Made by a program: the position numbers and the translations under genes
Notes under the pieces: model-generated
Seen by the model: only the letters and a program-made list of their open reading frames with translations
What the model was told of the DNA's origin: nothing
The model's database searches: none
Source of the DNA: Xanthomonas floridensis
Lineage (GTDB): Bacteria > Pseudomonadota > Gammaproteobacteria > Xanthomonadales > Xanthomonadaceae
Assembly (NCBI RefSeq): GCF_001642575.1
Contig: NZ_LXNG01000002.1
Span: forward strand, 89,081-153,080
Length of the DNA: 64,000 bases
Direction: 5' to 3'
Shown here: positions 43,981 through 56,878 of the stretch, piece by piece
How positions within the stretch are numbered: position 1 is the first letter of the stretch
How the letters are laid out: every line of letters starts with the position of its first letter

Positions 43981-44387
43981 ATCTGCCTTCTATCTGTCGC
44001 ACCTGTATGTGCCCGGGTAAAAGTGAGACGTCACGCATTTGAATAATGAATTCAAGGATCCGCGTCATTCACCGTGATTGCCGCCCGTACACACCCACGC
44101 CCACGCCGGCGCATCAACCCACCGAGCCTGCTAACGCGATAGAGAGATTGCGCGGATCCAATCGTACAGATGCCTTGCGCATACTGAGCCGGGCACATCT
44201 CTGCGATGCGGTCCGCAGCGCAAAGCGGCCGGGCGCACAGAACGCGATACATCTGTAACTTTTACTACTGTCCAGTTCGGGACTGTGCAAGCGTAACTGC
44301 CGGCACCCGAGGTGCCATCGGCGACCGGCTGTTGGGGGGGGGGGTACGGCGGGTCTTTGCATTGCACGTTTTCTGGAGAGAGTCGTC
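43981..44387. promoter_or_regulatory. Promoter and leader of the M4 protease, with a G11 tract
   Basis: The 407-bp interval ends at the protease start. It contains a run of 11 Gs at 44334-44344, 43 bases before the ATG. I see no other gene. Core promoter hexamers could not be assigned. Confidence 0.55.
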
Positions 44388-45983
44388 ATGCAATTCCATC
44401 TGTTGGGCGCGGCGATCTGCTGCGCGCTGTCGTTTTCTGCTGCCGCCACCGCGGCGGACCTGTCTGCCGACGCGGCGGTGTCGCGTGCACAGGCATTGCT
44501 GGGCAATACCGCATCGGCCATGGCCCATCGCGTGCCGGCCGATGTCTTCATCGCACGCGACAGCATCGTCGATGCCGATGGCAGCGAGCACGTACGCTTC
44601 GATCGCACGTATCAGGGCCTGCCGGTGATCGGTGGCGACGTGGTGGTGCATTCGCGGCGTGGAGTGATGCGGCAGTTGAGCCAGACCCTGGACACGCCGG
44701 TACGTCCGAGCCTGGTGCCTGGCATCGATGCCGACACTGCGGTGCGTGTGGCCGGTGCGCATTTCGATGTGCAGCAGGATGCGCCGCCGCGCGCCAGCCT
44801 GGCGCTGTACGCACGCCAGGGTGCCCCACGCCTTGCGTATGAGGTGATCTATCGCGGCATCAAGCCCGATCAGACGCCAACCGAAATGCATTACATCGTC
44901 GATGCCGTGGATCAACGCATCCTCGAAGCCTGGGACACGGTGCATACCGCATGCGCAGGCGGTATCAGCGCGTCGGGTACCGGGCGCTCGCTGTATGCCG
45001 GCAGCGTGGCGCTGGCCACCACGCGCTGTAGCAGCGGTTTCGAGATGACCGATCTTGGTCGCGGCGGCGGCGCCACCTACACCATGCGCAACAGCACCTC
45101 CGGCAACGGCACGCTGCTGACCGACACCGACAACGCCTGGGGCAGCGGCGCCAACAGCGATGCCGCAACGGTGGCGGTGGATGCGCATTACGGTGTGGCG
45201 CTGACCTGGGATTACTTCAAGAACACCCATTCGCGCAGCGGGATCGCCAACGATGGCAAGGGCGCACGCAGCCGCGTGCATTACGGCAGCCGCTACAACA
45301 ATGCCTTCTGGTCGGACAGCTGCTTCTGCATGACCTTCGGCGATGGCGACGGCAGCACTTTTACACCGCTGGTGTCAGTGGACGTTGCCGGGCACGAGAT
45401 GACCCACGGGGTGACCAGCCGCACCGCGCGGCTGGTGTATTCGGGCGAGTCCGGAGGCCTGAACGAGGCCACCTCCGACATCATGGGCGCGATGGTGGAA
45501 TTCTCTGCCAACAACAGCGCACAGCCCGGCAATTACCTGATCGGCGAAAAACTCGTTGCCGGCAACAGCAGCGGAACGCTGGCCCTGCGCTACATGTTCA
45601 AACCGAGCCTGGATGGCGACTCGCCCGATTGCTATCGCAGCAACCTGGGTGCGATCGATGTGCACTACAGCTCCGGCGTGGCCAATCACTTCTACTATTT
45701 GCTGGCCGAAGGTGCGGTGGTGCCGAGCGGGTTTGGTGCGGGCACCAGCTACAACGTCACCCCGGCCGGGCTGGTCTGCAACGGCAATACCGCATTGACC
45801 GCGATCGGCCGTGCTGCGGCCAGCCGCATCTGGTACCGCGCGCTCACGGTCTACATGACCTCCTCCAGCAACTACGCGGCCGCACGTCGTGCCACGCTGA
45901 GCGCAGCCACTGATCTGTATGGCGGCAGCTCCGCCCAGTACCGCGCCGTGGCAGCGGCCTGGAGTGCGGTGTCGGTGAACTGA
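44388..45983 (+). CDS. Secreted neutral metalloprotease, M4 (thermolysin) family
   Basis: The 531-residue preproenzyme has a signal peptide (MQFHLLGAAICCALSFSAAA, cleavage near residue 23) and an FTP/pro-domain (~45-190, for example VRFDRTYQGLPVIGGDVVVH). The catalytic domain carries the zinc motif HEMTH (336-340), the third ligand Glu360 in GGLNEATSD, and the histidine block DVHYSSGVANHFYYLL. Such proteases leave the cell through the type II system and are virulence or nutrient-acquisition factors in xanthomonads, typically under Clp control. A G11 tract precedes the ribosome binding site region. Confidence 0.95.
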   Translation: MQFHLLGAAICCALSFSAAATAADLSADAAVSRAQALLGNTASAMAHRVPADVFIARDSIVDADGSEHVRFDRTYQGLPVIGGDVVVHSRRGVMRQLSQTLDTPVRPSLVPGIDADTAVRVAGAHFDVQQDAPPRASLALYARQGAPRLAYEVIYRGIKPDQTPTEMHYIVDAVDQRILEAWDTVHTACAGGISASGTGRSLYAGSVALATTRCSSGFEMTDLGRGGGATYTMRNSTSGNGTLLTDTDNAWGSGANSDAATVAVDAHYGVALTWDYFKNTHSRSGIANDGKGARSRVHYGSRYNNAFWSDSCFCMTFGDGDGSTFTPLVSVDVAGHEMTHGVTSRTARLVYSGESGGLNEATSDIMGAMVEFSANNSAQPGNYLIGEKLVAGNSSGTLALRYMFKPSLDGDSPDCYRSNLGAIDVHYSSGVANHFYYLLAEGAVVPSGFGAGTSYNVTPAGLVCNGNTALTAIGRAAASRIWYRALTVYMTSSSNYAAARRATLSAATDLYGGSSAQYRAVAAAWSAVSVN

Positions 45984-46091
45984 TGCTCCCCGGCGCTGCC
46001 ATGCAATCGCCGCGTGGCAGCGCCCGGTTTCTTGCACAGTGCCACCACGGCCGTTCGCACGCGTATGCTTGGGTCATTCCTGGGAGGGAAC

Positions 46092-46577
46092 ATGACCGAA
46101 CGCACCACCACCGCACGCGCGATCGACCGCTATTTCGCCAGCTATTCCGACGACCATCGCAACGCCACCAATCAGCACATCCACGTGCTGGCCGTGCCGG
46201 CCATCCTGTGGTCGTTGGTTGCCCTGCTGTGGTGCATCCCGGTTGGCGGCACCTGGTTCAGCAGCGGGGTGTGGGCGGCGCTGGCGATGTTTGCCGCATG
46301 GTCGTACTACAACCGGCTCTCGCGCCCGCTGGGGCTGGGCATGCTGGCCATCTTCTTTTTCTTTGGCTGCCTGTGCCGGCTGATCGAAGGCAGGGTCGGG
46401 CTCAACGGGCTGTTCGCCGCGGGGGTTTCGGTGTTCGTGGTGGCCTGGATCGCCCAGTTTGTCGGCCACAAGATCGAAGGCCGCAAGCCAAGCTTTCTGA
46501 CCGACCTGACCTATCTGCTGATCGGTCCGATCTGGGTGCTGGCCAAGGCCTATCGCCAGCTGGGCTGGCGCTACTGA
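46092..46577 (+). CDS. Mpo1-like (DUF962) membrane protein
   Basis: The 161-residue protein has four hydrophobic helices and the family blocks DDHRNATNQHIHVLAVP and FVGHKIEGRKPSFLTDLTYL. The histidines (HxxxTNxxIH and GHxxxEG) are the metal-binding residues of yeast Mpo1, an Fe(II) dioxygenase that alpha-oxidises 2-hydroxy fatty acids. Bacterial members are widespread, and their role is not settled. The ATG at 46092 follows GGGAGGGA. An alternative upstream start at 46014 is not supported. Confidence 0.88.
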   Translation: MTERTTTARAIDRYFASYSDDHRNATNQHIHVLAVPAILWSLVALLWCIPVGGTWFSSGVWAALAMFAAWSYYNRLSRPLGLGMLAIFFFFGCLCRLIEGRVGLNGLFAAGVSVFVVAWIAQFVGHKIEGRKPSFLTDLTYLLIGPIWVLAKAYRQLGWRY

Positions 46578-46854
46578 GCGTGCCTGACGACAGAATGCGG
46601 ACGGGAAGTCAGTCGGTGCCTGGGCATTAGGCCGCTCCCTTGCAGATGTAGGACGATATCAGGCAACGCCAGGTTGACCTGGCCGTGCAGCGGGTGGTGC
46701 GCGCAACCCAGGGGCCGGGCGCGACGGAAGCCACCACGGCGTGCTACCCCGGCATCAACGCGCGAGTTTGCAGGCACGCCAATGGCGCTGCGATTGTCGA
46801 CAGCTGGGCAGGGGCCAACGCCGCGCTCCGACACCCGCGCGCACACCCCCTACC
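46578..46854. other. Convergent intergenic interval
   Basis: No gene, repeat or clear terminator can be supported in this 277-bp gap. Confidence 0.4.
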
Positions 46855-47793
46855 TCACTCGCTGATGCCAAGCTCTTCCGGCAGTGGCTGAAACGCACGT
46901 GGTGCGTAGCCGAAATCGCGACGCGCCGGCTCCAGATCGAAGACCAGGTCTTCGCGCATGCGTTGCAACGCAGCGGCATTCATGCCGCGCAGGCGACCCA
47001 GGCGATGCGCGGCCGTGAGCGCAACCCCGAACAGGCCCGGTGGCACCTGATACAGCCGCGCCGGCCGCGGCAGTGCGGCCAGCACACGCTGCACCATCTG
47101 CGTGTAGGCCAGCACTTCGCCACCGCCAACGGCATAACTGCGTTGCTGGGTTGCCGGTTGGCCGACCACCGCCAGCGCGGCGCTGGCCAGGTCGTCCACA
47201 TGCACCGGCTGGCGCAGGCCGGTGGCATTGGCCGGCAGTACGAAGGCGCCGGTGCGCTGCGCCAGGCCGGCGATCTGGGTCAGGGTCTTGTCGCGTCCGG
47301 CACCGTACACCAGGGTTGGGCGCAGCACCGTGGCCGTGGCACCACGCGCCTGGGCGGCCGAGAACAGCGCCTGCTCGGCGTGCGCCAGCCGCTGCGCCAC
47401 ATCGCGCTCGGCGGCATCGACCGAATGCTGCTTGACCTCCAGACTGGTGGAACCGAACGCCACGATGCGCGGCGCATGCACCGGATTTTCGCCATACCAG
47501 CGTGCGAAGTGGTCCAGCGGGCCGCAGCTGAAGATCGCTTCGAACGTCTCGCCCGCCGCTGCCGGCACCGCCAGGTCGCCTTGCCGCCAGATCAGGCCCG
47601 AGCGCGCAGCGCGCGGCTGGCGCGACCATGCGGTGACCTGCCAGCCGCGGTTGAGCAGCCGGGTCAGCAACCGTTCGCCAATCTGCCCGCTCCCGCCGAA
47701 AACCAGGGCGCGTGGCGCGGATGCAGCGGGGGTTGGGGCAGGATTGGCAGCGGTCACAGGACGAAAGACACGGGTCACGGATGACTGCAGCAT
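46855..47793 (-). CDS. NAD(P)-binding epimerase/reductase-like protein
   Basis: The 312-residue protein has a Rossmann dinucleotide loop near residue 33 (ALVFGGSGQIGERLLTRLLN) preceded by a ~28-residue unconserved leader, so the true start may be internal. The extended SDR features include IVAFGSTSLEVKQH and the acceptor-side TVLRPTLVYGAGRDKTL, with Asp in QPVHVDDLASA. It lacks the complete YxxxK of classic SDRs, so it may be a non-catalytic or atypical member. The substrate is unknown, and it is divergent from the Mrp operon. Confidence 0.75.
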   Translation of the reverse strand: MLQSSVTRVFRPVTAANPAPTPAASAPRALVFGGSGQIGERLLTRLLNRGWQVTAWSRQPRAARSGLIWRQGDLAVPAAAGETFEAIFSCGPLDHFARWYGENPVHAPRIVAFGSTSLEVKQHSVDAAERDVAQRLAHAEQALFSAAQARGATATVLRPTLVYGAGRDKTLTQIAGLAQRTGAFVLPANATGLRQPVHVDDLASAALAVVGQPATQQRSYAVGGGEVLAYTQMVQRVLAALPRPARLYQVPPGLFGVALTAAHRLGRLRGMNAAALQRMREDLVFDLEPARRDFGYAPRAFQPLPEELGISE

Positions 47794-47925
47794 ACCGAGT
47801 ACGCCACGCCGATGGGTCGCCGTTCGGCCACGTCGGCAGCGCGGGCGCAGTGCCGACGTTGACACTGGCGTCAGTCAACGATTTGTTAAGCTCTCTGGCC
47901 TGCTCGCGAATCTCGTGTTCCCTGC

Positions 47926-50753
<2,828 letters not shown>

Positions 50754-50754
<1 letters not shown>

Positions 50755-51128
50755 TGGAACTGGCAGTGGCAAGCGCGATTGGCGTGCTCACCGCATTGGC
50801 GATCTATCTGCTGCTGCGTGCGCGCAGCTTCGATGTAATCCTGGGGATGACCTTCCTGTCGTATGCGACCAACCTGCTGATCTTTGCCGGCGGGCGGCTG
50901 CGCAGCGGCCAGCCGCCCGTGCTGCGCGAGGGCGTCGCGGTGGATCTGCAGCACTACACCGACCCATTGCCGCAGGCACTGGTGCTGACCGCGATCGTGA
51001 TTGCCTTCGCAATGACCGCAGTGAGCCTGGTGCTGGCGATCCGCAGCCGCAGCGATAACGGCAGCGATCACGTGGATGCGCATGAAGATGCCGCCACCGG
51101 TGTGGACACGCGGCAGGCACGGCGATGA
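50754..51128 (+). CDS. mrpC: Na+/H+ antiporter subunit C
   Basis: The 124-residue three-helix protein is related to NuoK, with LGMTFLSYATNLLIFAGG and TDPLPQALVLTAIVIAFAM, the family core including the conserved PLPQALVLTAIVI. Its start overlaps the mrpA stop (TGATG), and its stop overlaps mrpD by four bases. The C-terminal extension is hydrophilic. Confidence 0.94.
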
Positions 51129-52669
51129 ATCATTTGCTGATCCTGCCGATCCTGATTCCGATGCTGGGTGCGGCGGCGTCGCTGTTCGTCGAACACCGCC
51201 GTTACGGGCCACGCGTGCAGCGCAGCGTGGCGTGGGCGAGCATGGCCTTGCTCGCGGCCGCGGTCATCGCGCTATTTAAACGTGCCGCCGACGGTGGCGT
51301 GCTGGTCTACCTGCTCGGCGACTGGCCGGCGCGGCTGGGCATCGTGCTGATGGGCGACCGGCTCTCGGCATGGATGCTGTTGACGACGCTGATCCTGGGC
51401 GCGGCCTGCTTGCTGCATGCCTGCGCCGGCTGGGACCGGCGCGCGCCGCATTTCCATGCGCTGTTCCAGTTCCAGCTGATGGGCTTGAACGGTGCGTTCC
51501 TGACCGGCGACATCTTCAACCTGTTCGTGTTCTTCGAAGTGATGCTGATCGCCTCCTACGGGCTACTGCTCAGCGGCGGGCGCGGCCTGCAAATGCGTGT
51601 GGGCCTGCATTACGTGGTGTTCAACGTGTGTGCGTCAACGCTGTTCTTGATTGCGCTGGGCTTGCTGTTCGGCGTGTTCGGCACCCTCAACATGGCCGAG
51701 CTGTCGCAACGCATCGCCGAACTGCCGGCGCAGGATGTGCCGCTTGCCAAGGCTGCACTGGGCTTGTTGCTGTTGGTGTTCTGCAGCAAGGCAGCGCTGT
51801 TGCCGCTGTATCTATGGCTGCCGGAAACCTACTCGCGCGCACCGGCCGCAGTGGCGGCGTTGTTCGCGATCATGACCAAGGTCGGGCTATACGCAACCTT
51901 GCGCGTATCGGCGCTGTGGTTTGGCGCAGGCGCCGGTGCGTTGCATGGATTTGGCCGGCATGCGTTGCTGTGGCTGGGCATCGCCACGCTGCTGATGGCC
52001 GCCTTCGGGGTGATGGCCGCATCGCGGCTGCGGGTGATGGTGTCCTACCTGGTGGTGTTTTCGGCCGCGACGTTGTTCATTGCGTTCTCGCTGGACGATG
52101 CCGGCGCATTGGGCGCCGGCCTGTACTACCTGCCGCATAGCAGCTTCGTGGCGGCGGCCTTGTTCATGGTCTCGGACCTGATCCGGCGCCGCCGTGGCAG
52201 CGCCAGCGACCGCAAGGAAGTGGTGGCGCCACTGCCGGGGCGGGCGATCCCCGGCAGCATGTTCCTGATCGCCGCGGTCGCGGTGGCCGGCCTGCCGCCG
52301 TTGTCCGGATTCCTGGCCAAGGCCGCCTTGCTGCAGCATGTGCCCGCCGGCCTGGTGGGCCCGGTCTGGGGCGCGGTGCTGGGCAGCAGCCTGCTGGTGG
52401 TGATTGGATTGACGCGTGCCGGCGTGCGCCTGTTCTGGCGGGTGCCCGCCGCGGTGGAGGACGCGCCCGAGCTGCAACCGTCGCGCCGTGGCCGCATGCG
52501 CCCGGTGGAAACTGCCGCCACGGTCCTGCTGCTGACCGGTCTGCTGGCGATGACGGTCGGGGCCGAGCCGCTGATGCGCTACACCGATGCCGCTGCCGCG
52601 CAGTTGCGCGATCCAGGCGCCTACGTCGAGCAAGTGCGTGCCACCATCCCGCTACGGAGGCAGCCATGA
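51125..52669 (+). CDS. mrpD: Na+/H+ antiporter subunit D
   Basis: The 514-residue protein is the second NuoL/M/N-type subunit, with about fourteen helices. The essential glutamate lies in FNLFVFFEVMLIASYGLLL, and the lysine in FCSKAALLPLYLWLPETYSRAP. It overlaps mrpC and mrpE by four bases each, so the set is translated as one coupled unit. Confidence 0.95.
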   Translation: MNHLLILPILIPMLGAAASLFVEHRRYGPRVQRSVAWASMALLAAAVIALFKRAADGGVLVYLLGDWPARLGIVLMGDRLSAWMLLTTLILGAACLLHACAGWDRRAPHFHALFQFQLMGLNGAFLTGDIFNLFVFFEVMLIASYGLLLSGGRGLQMRVGLHYVVFNVCASTLFLIALGLLFGVFGTLNMAELSQRIAELPAQDVPLAKAALGLLLLVFCSKAALLPLYLWLPETYSRAPAAVAALFAIMTKVGLYATLRVSALWFGAGAGALHGFGRHALLWLGIATLLMAAFGVMAASRLRVMVSYLVVFSAATLFIAFSLDDAGALGAGLYYLPHSSFVAAALFMVSDLIRRRRGSASDRKEVVAPLPGRAIPGSMFLIAAVAVAGLPPLSGFLAKAALLQHVPAGLVGPVWGAVLGSSLLVVIGLTRAGVRLFWRVPAAVEDAPELQPSRRGRMRPVETAATVLLLTGLLAMTVGAEPLMRYTDAAAAQLRDPGAYVEQVRATIPLRRQP

Positions 52670-53172
52670 ACGCACGGGTTTCATGGCGACGCCGGCTGTT
52701 TCCATCGGCGCCGTTGAGCGTGATGGTCTTCGTGTTCTGGCTGTTGCTCAGCGACAGCTTCGGGCCGCAGCAGTGGGTGCTGGGCGCGCTGCTGGGCGTG
52801 GTGGTGCCGATCTTCGCCGCGCGGCTGGACCGCGAGTTCGCGCGCATCGGTTCGTTGCGCTCGGTACCACGCATGCTGCTGGTGGCGGCCGGCGACATCG
52901 TGCGCTCCAACATCAAGGTCGCCATCCAGGTGCTGGGGCCGGAGTCGCGCATCCATCCCGGATTTATCTGGGTGCCGCTGGATATCGCCAACATCCATGG
53001 CATTGCCGCGCTGACCAGCATGATCACGCTGACGCCGGGCACGGTGTCTGCGGCGCTATCGGACGACCGCAAATACCTGCTGGTGCACGTGCTGCATCTG
53101 GACGACCCGGACGCATTGATCGCCGAGATCAAGACCCGCTACGAAAAGCCCCTGATGGAGATCTTTCCATGA
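52666..53172 (+). CDS. mrpE: Na+/H+ antiporter subunit E
   Basis: The 168-residue protein has two N-terminal helices and a soluble C-terminus containing ITLTPGTVSAALSDDRKYLL and VHVLHLDD, both characteristic of MrpE. Its start overlaps mrpD and its stop overlaps mrpF. Confidence 0.93.
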   Translation: MNARVSWRRRLFPSAPLSVMVFVFWLLLSDSFGPQQWVLGALLGVVVPIFAARLDREFARIGSLRSVPRMLLVAAGDIVRSNIKVAIQVLGPESRIHPGFIWVPLDIANIHGIAALTSMITLTPGTVSAALSDDRKYLLVHVLHLDDPDALIAEIKTRYEKPLMEIFP

Positions 53173-53453
53173 CCGGTCACATGTTCATCGAATCGACCAT
53201 CGTCATCTGCATGCATGCGGTGGGGCTGGCCATTTTGATGGCGCTGTGGCGCCTGTTGCGCGGCCCCACGGTGCCCGACCGCATCCTGGCGCTGGACACG
53301 CTATCGGTCACCGCCATTGCCGAGCTGATGCTGCTGGGCATGTACCTGGACTCGCCGATCTACTTCGAAGCTGCTCTGGTGATTGCGATGCTGGGCTTCG
53401 GTAGCACCGTGGTGTTGAGCAAGTTCGTGCTGCGCCGGGACATCGTCGAATGA
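53169..53453 (+). CDS. mrpF: Na+/H+ antiporter subunit F
   Basis: The 94-residue three-helix protein shows WRLLRGPTVPDRILALDTLS, the hallmark of MrpF. The ATG at 53169 overlaps the mrpE stop (ATGA), and the stop overlaps mrpG by four bases. Confidence 0.93.
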   Translation: MTGHMFIESTIVICMHAVGLAILMALWRLLRGPTVPDRILALDTLSVTAIAELMLLGMYLDSPIYFEAALVIAMLGFGSTVVLSKFVLRRDIVE

Positions 53454-53872
53454 TCGCGCTCACCGAATACCTGCTCAGCGCGCTGCTGCTGATCGGCACC
53501 TTCTTCATCCTGATCGGGGCCTTCGGGCTGGTGAAGCTGTCGGACTTCTTCAAGCGCCTGCATGCACCGACCAAGGCCAGTACGCTAGGCGTGGGCTGCG
53601 TGCTGCTCGCTTCGGTGGGCTACCACCTGTTCCTGGGCGTGGACCCGCAGCCACGCGAATTACTGATCACCGTGTTCTTGTTCATTACCGCGCCGATCAG
53701 TGCACACATGATGGCCAAGGCGGCGCTGTCGCTGATGATGGAAGATCGCCCGGAAGTACCCAACCACGGCGAGATGAAGAAGGAAGGCCTGCCGACACCG
53801 GCGGCCGACGGTGATATCGGCGAGAACGAAGAGACCGCCCGACAGCATGAGCGTCCGTCTTCGGGGCAATGA
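53450..53872 (+). CDS. mrpG: Na+/H+ antiporter subunit G
   Basis: The 140-residue protein has three helices with GAFGLVKLSDFFKRLHAPTK, the MrpG signature, and a variable hydrophilic tail from about residue 95. It ends the Mrp operon. The complete set of six cistrons argues for a working Na+/H+ exchanger for pH and sodium homeostasis. Confidence 0.93.
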   Translation: MIALTEYLLSALLLIGTFFILIGAFGLVKLSDFFKRLHAPTKASTLGVGCVLLASVGYHLFLGVDPQPRELLITVFLFITAPISAHMMAKAALSLMMEDRPEVPNHGEMKKEGLPTPAADGDIGENEETARQHERPSSGQ

Positions 53873-54127
53873 ATCCATGCGGCGGTGTGAGGTGAGTGCG
53901 CCGCACGGCTGATCGGAGTCGCGACGGTCCAGCTGCGGTCTATCCGCTCGTCCTCTGCCGAGCTTGCGATGGCGTTTTGCGTTGCGAAGGGAACAACTCC
54001 TGTGTCCGCAGTCACAAGCACCGGATATCGGGTACCTCCCTTTACACGAGTCACCCATAGCCTGCGTCGCTGACGCGCCATTGCGCGCCGGCGCCTCACC
54101 TCCGGGCTGATGCAGCTGCGGCAAGTC
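53873..54127. other. Convergent intergenic interval after the Mrp operon
   Basis: No gene is supported in this 255-bp gap, and no strong intrinsic terminator is evident. Confidence 0.4.
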
Positions 54128-54766
54128 TCAGCCGCATCCCTCCACATAATCCACCTGCGGCGCCTGCCCTACCCGCCAGCTGCTGACCTTGCCCTCGGCA
54201 TCGGTCTCGAACACCAGCGCCGAGTGCGTGGCAGCGTCGGCATGCCGCAGCGTCTGCGCGCCGGGCACATATTTGTGCGGCTGCGCCTGCAGGCCGTCGG
54301 GGTACAGCGCGCGTAGCTGGTCCAGCGTCATGCCGATCTTGCCGCCGCCGGGCGCCACTTCCTTCGGCTCGTTGGTCTGGTAGCGGACCAGCTGGTCGCC
54401 CTCGAACATGAAACCGAATCGGCGCGCATCGTCTGCCCATTGCGGACGCAACAGGTAACAGCCGCCATCGCTGGCGGCATCGCCGCGCAGGTCGCCGCCC
54501 CAGGCTGCGCGCGCTTGCGCAGCCTCCATGCCCAGGCGCAGATCGCCGTAGCCATCCATGCGCGCCAGCGTGGTCGGCTGCTGCCGCAGATGCGGTGGAA
54601 ACGTACCGGCCGGTGCAGTGGCCGGTGGTACCGCACCGGTAGGCTGATCGCTGGCCGGCGCGTGCTGCGCAGTGGTGGGCGCGGGCTCCGGCAGCGGCTC
54701 ATCCGCGCGATTGCAACCGGCCACGGCCAGCATCAGGCCCATCACGCCAAGCAGTCTGGATGTCAT
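54128..54766 (-). CDS. Hypothetical lipoprotein
   Basis: The 212-residue protein has a lipoprotein signal (MTSRLLGVMGLMLAVAGCNR, lipobox VAGC), a long proline/threonine/alanine linker (residues 25-70) and a C-terminal domain containing RMDGYGDLRLGMEAAQARAA and IGMTLDQLRALYPDG. The repeated pattern G-M-x-x-x-x-A/L-R suggests a duplicated small fold seen in other periplasmic lipoproteins, but no function is known. It is divergent from the gene at 54907. Confidence 0.75.
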   Translation of the reverse strand: MTSRLLGVMGLMLAVAGCNRADEPLPEPAPTTAQHAPASDQPTGAVPPATAPAGTFPPHLRQQPTTLARMDGYGDLRLGMEAAQARAAWGGDLRGDAASDGGCYLLRPQWADDARRFGFMFEGDQLVRYQTNEPKEVAPGGGKIGMTLDQLRALYPDGLQAQPHKYVPGAQTLRHADAATHSALVFETDAEGKVSSWRVGQAPQVDYVEGCG

Positions 54767-54906
54767 CGAAGCGCTCCCTATGCAGGCGCCCAGCCTACAC
54801 AGCCGACATCGCGGCAATGTGCAGGCCACCGTGACGTCGCGTCGCACCGATGTCATCGGCGCTTCATTGGCGGCGGTCACGCTGTCGGCTCCGCAGGACC
54901 GCCGCC

Positions 54907-55461
54907 ATGACCCCACGCAAGACCGAACTCGCCCTCACCGCGCTGCAATCGCACCGCAGTCCGTTGACCCTGCTGCAACGCCGCGCCCTGATTCTTGCCG
55001 ATGGGCAGCGTGATCTGGCCGCACTGACCGCGCTGCTGGGCAGCGAGGGTAGCGTGCTGGTGCAGACGCTGTGCGCGATGGGCTATCTGGAACCCACTGG
55101 AGACGATGCGACCGATGCAGGGCGCGGCACCGCGCGCGTTGCGGCAGTGGCGCCGGTTGCAGCAGCTCCGGCCACGGTGCAGGTACGACCGGAGCCAGCC
55201 AGCGAGGAAGACCTGCAGCGCCTGCGTCGTCGCGCAACCACCAACGCCCGTCTCTACCTGCTGGACATCCTGCAGTTGCAGCGCAACCCGGTAGCCATGG
55301 CACTGCATCGCCAACTGCAGGCCGCACGCGCCGAAGACGAGATTACCACCGCCATCAACGCGGCCCTGCGTGAGTTGCCGCAGTTCACCTCGTCCTCGTA
55401 TGCCGAGCGCGTGCGCACGCGCATCGGCGAACTGCTACCGGACGCGTTGCAGGCCGCGTGA
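54907..55461 (+). CDS. Hypothetical protein of unknown function
   Basis: The 184-residue protein is predicted to be soluble and helical. An N-terminal part reads LQSHRSPLTLLQRRALILAD and then LLGSEGSVLVQTLCAMGYLE, an alanine/valine-rich linker follows (95-120), and a C-terminal helical part contains RRRATTNARLYLLDILQL. There is no signal peptide and no motif I recognise. The codon pattern and the ATG at 54907 are plausible for a real gene. Its neighbour on the other strand is a hypothetical lipoprotein. Confidence 0.65.
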   Translation: MTPRKTELALTALQSHRSPLTLLQRRALILADGQRDLAALTALLGSEGSVLVQTLCAMGYLEPTGDDATDAGRGTARVAAVAPVAAAPATVQVRPEPASEEDLQRLRRRATTNARLYLLDILQLQRNPVAMALHRQLQAARAEDEITTAINAALRELPQFTSSSYAERVRTRIGELLPDALQAA

Positions 55462-55504
55462 CGCAGCAGGAGCGTCTCGCTGTCTGGAGTGCCGCCCTTG
55501 ATGG

Positions 55505-56818
55505 TCAGTCTCCCGCACCCGCTGCCGGCACCGTGAACCCGGCACGCAAGCCCTCCCAGCAGCGCTGATAGTCGCCCTGCCGATGCGTGGCCTGCAGCGC
55601 CTGCTGCGTGGGCCGCAGCACGGCGCGGGTTTCGAACATGAAAGCCATGGTGTCGGCGATGACGTCCGGGCGCGACAGATCCGCCTGCGAGGCCTTGTCG
55701 AAGGTTGCCGCATCCGGGCCATGCCCGCTCATGCAGTTGTGCAGCGACGCACCGCCGGGCGCAAAGCCCTCGGCCTTGGCATCGTAAACGCCGTGCACCA
55801 GCCCCATGAACTCGCTGGCCACGTTGCGATGGAACCACGGCGGGCGGAAGGTGTGCTGCGCCACCAGCCAGCGCGGCGGGAAGATCGCAAAATCCATATT
55901 GGCGGTGCCGTGCGTGTCGCTGGGCGAGGTCAGCACGGTGAAGATGCTGGGATCGGGATGGTCGAAGCTGATCGAGCCAATGGTGTTGAAGTGGCGCAGA
56001 TCGTAGCGATACGGTGCGTAATTGCCGTGCCAGGCCACCACATCCAGCGGCGAGTGATCGATATCCGCCCGCCACAGGTGGCCCTGGAACTTGGCGACCA
56101 GTTCGAACGCGCCGTCGCACTGCTCGAACGCCGCACGCGGGGTCTCGAAATCACGCGGATTGGCAAGGCCATTGGCACCAATCGGCCCCAGATCCGGCAG
56201 CCGCAGCAGGCCGCCGAAGTTTTCGCAGACATAGCCACGCGCTTGGCTATCGAGCAGTTCCACCCGGAAACGCACACCGCGCGGTATCACGCCGATCTGT
56301 TGCGGCTCCAGTTCGAGCACACCCAGTTCGGTGCACACGCGCAGCCGGCCGAGTTGCGGCACCAGCAGCAGCTCGCCGTCGGCGTTGTAGAAGAACCGCC
56401 CGTGCATGGACGCGTTTGCCGCATACAAATGCACGGCCACGCCGGTCATCGCCTCCGGGCTGCCGTTGCCGGCCATGGTGTACAGACCATCGACGAAATC
56501 AGTGGGCGTGGCCGGCAACGGCAGTGGACTCCAGCGCATCTGGTCCGGCGGCACCGGGCCGCTGCCGAAGTCGTTGTGGAGCCGTGACTGCTCGATCAGC
56601 GAGAAACGGCCGTGCACCGCCGCCGGACGAATGCGATACAGCCAGCTGCGCCGGTTCTCGCCGCGTGGCGCGGTGAAGGCAGTGCCGGACAACTGCTCGG
56701 CGTATAGGCCATGCGCCACGCGCTGCGGCGAGTTCTGCCCGACCGGCAGGCTGCCGTCCACCGCTTCGGTTGCGAACTCGTTGCCGAAGCCGGTCATGTA
56801 GTGCTGCGGATTGTGCAT
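55505..56818 (-). CDS. hmgA: Homogentisate 1,2-dioxygenase
   Basis: HmgA opens the ring of homogentisate with Fe(II) and O2 in tyrosine degradation. The 437-residue protein matches the family length and carries the iron ligands in [20 protein letters not shown] (histidine and glutamate) and MSGHGPD (histidine). It begins [19 protein letters not shown], a typical start. It lies in the same direction as hppD, which makes its substrate, with the DUF559 module between them. Confidence 0.96.
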   Translation of the reverse strand: MHNPQHYMTGFGNEFATEAVDGSLPVGQNSPQRVAHGLYAEQLSGTAFTAPRGENRRSWLYRIRPAAVHGRFSLIEQSRLHNDFGSGPVPPDQMRWSPLPLPATPTDFVDGLYTMAGNGSPEAMTGVAVHLYAANASMHGRFFYNADGELLLVPQLGRLRVCTELGVLELEPQQIGVIPRGVRFRVELLDSQARGYVCENFGGLLRLPDLGPIGANGLANPRDFETPRAAFEQCDGAFELVAKFQGHLWRADIDHSPLDVVAWHGNYAPYRYDLRHFNTIGSISFDHPDPSIFTVLTSPSDTHGTANMDFAIFPPRWLVAQHTFRPPWFHRNVASEFMGLVHGVYDAKAEGFAPGGASLHNCMSGHGPDAATFDKASQADLSRPDVIADTMAFMFETRAVLRPTQQALQATHRQGDYQRCWEGLRAGFTVPAAGAGD

Positions 56819-56878
56819 GGTGGCGCGTCCGGATGTTGGCCCTCCTCCTCGACCGCAGAAGGCTGGGCTTGGGGTGGA

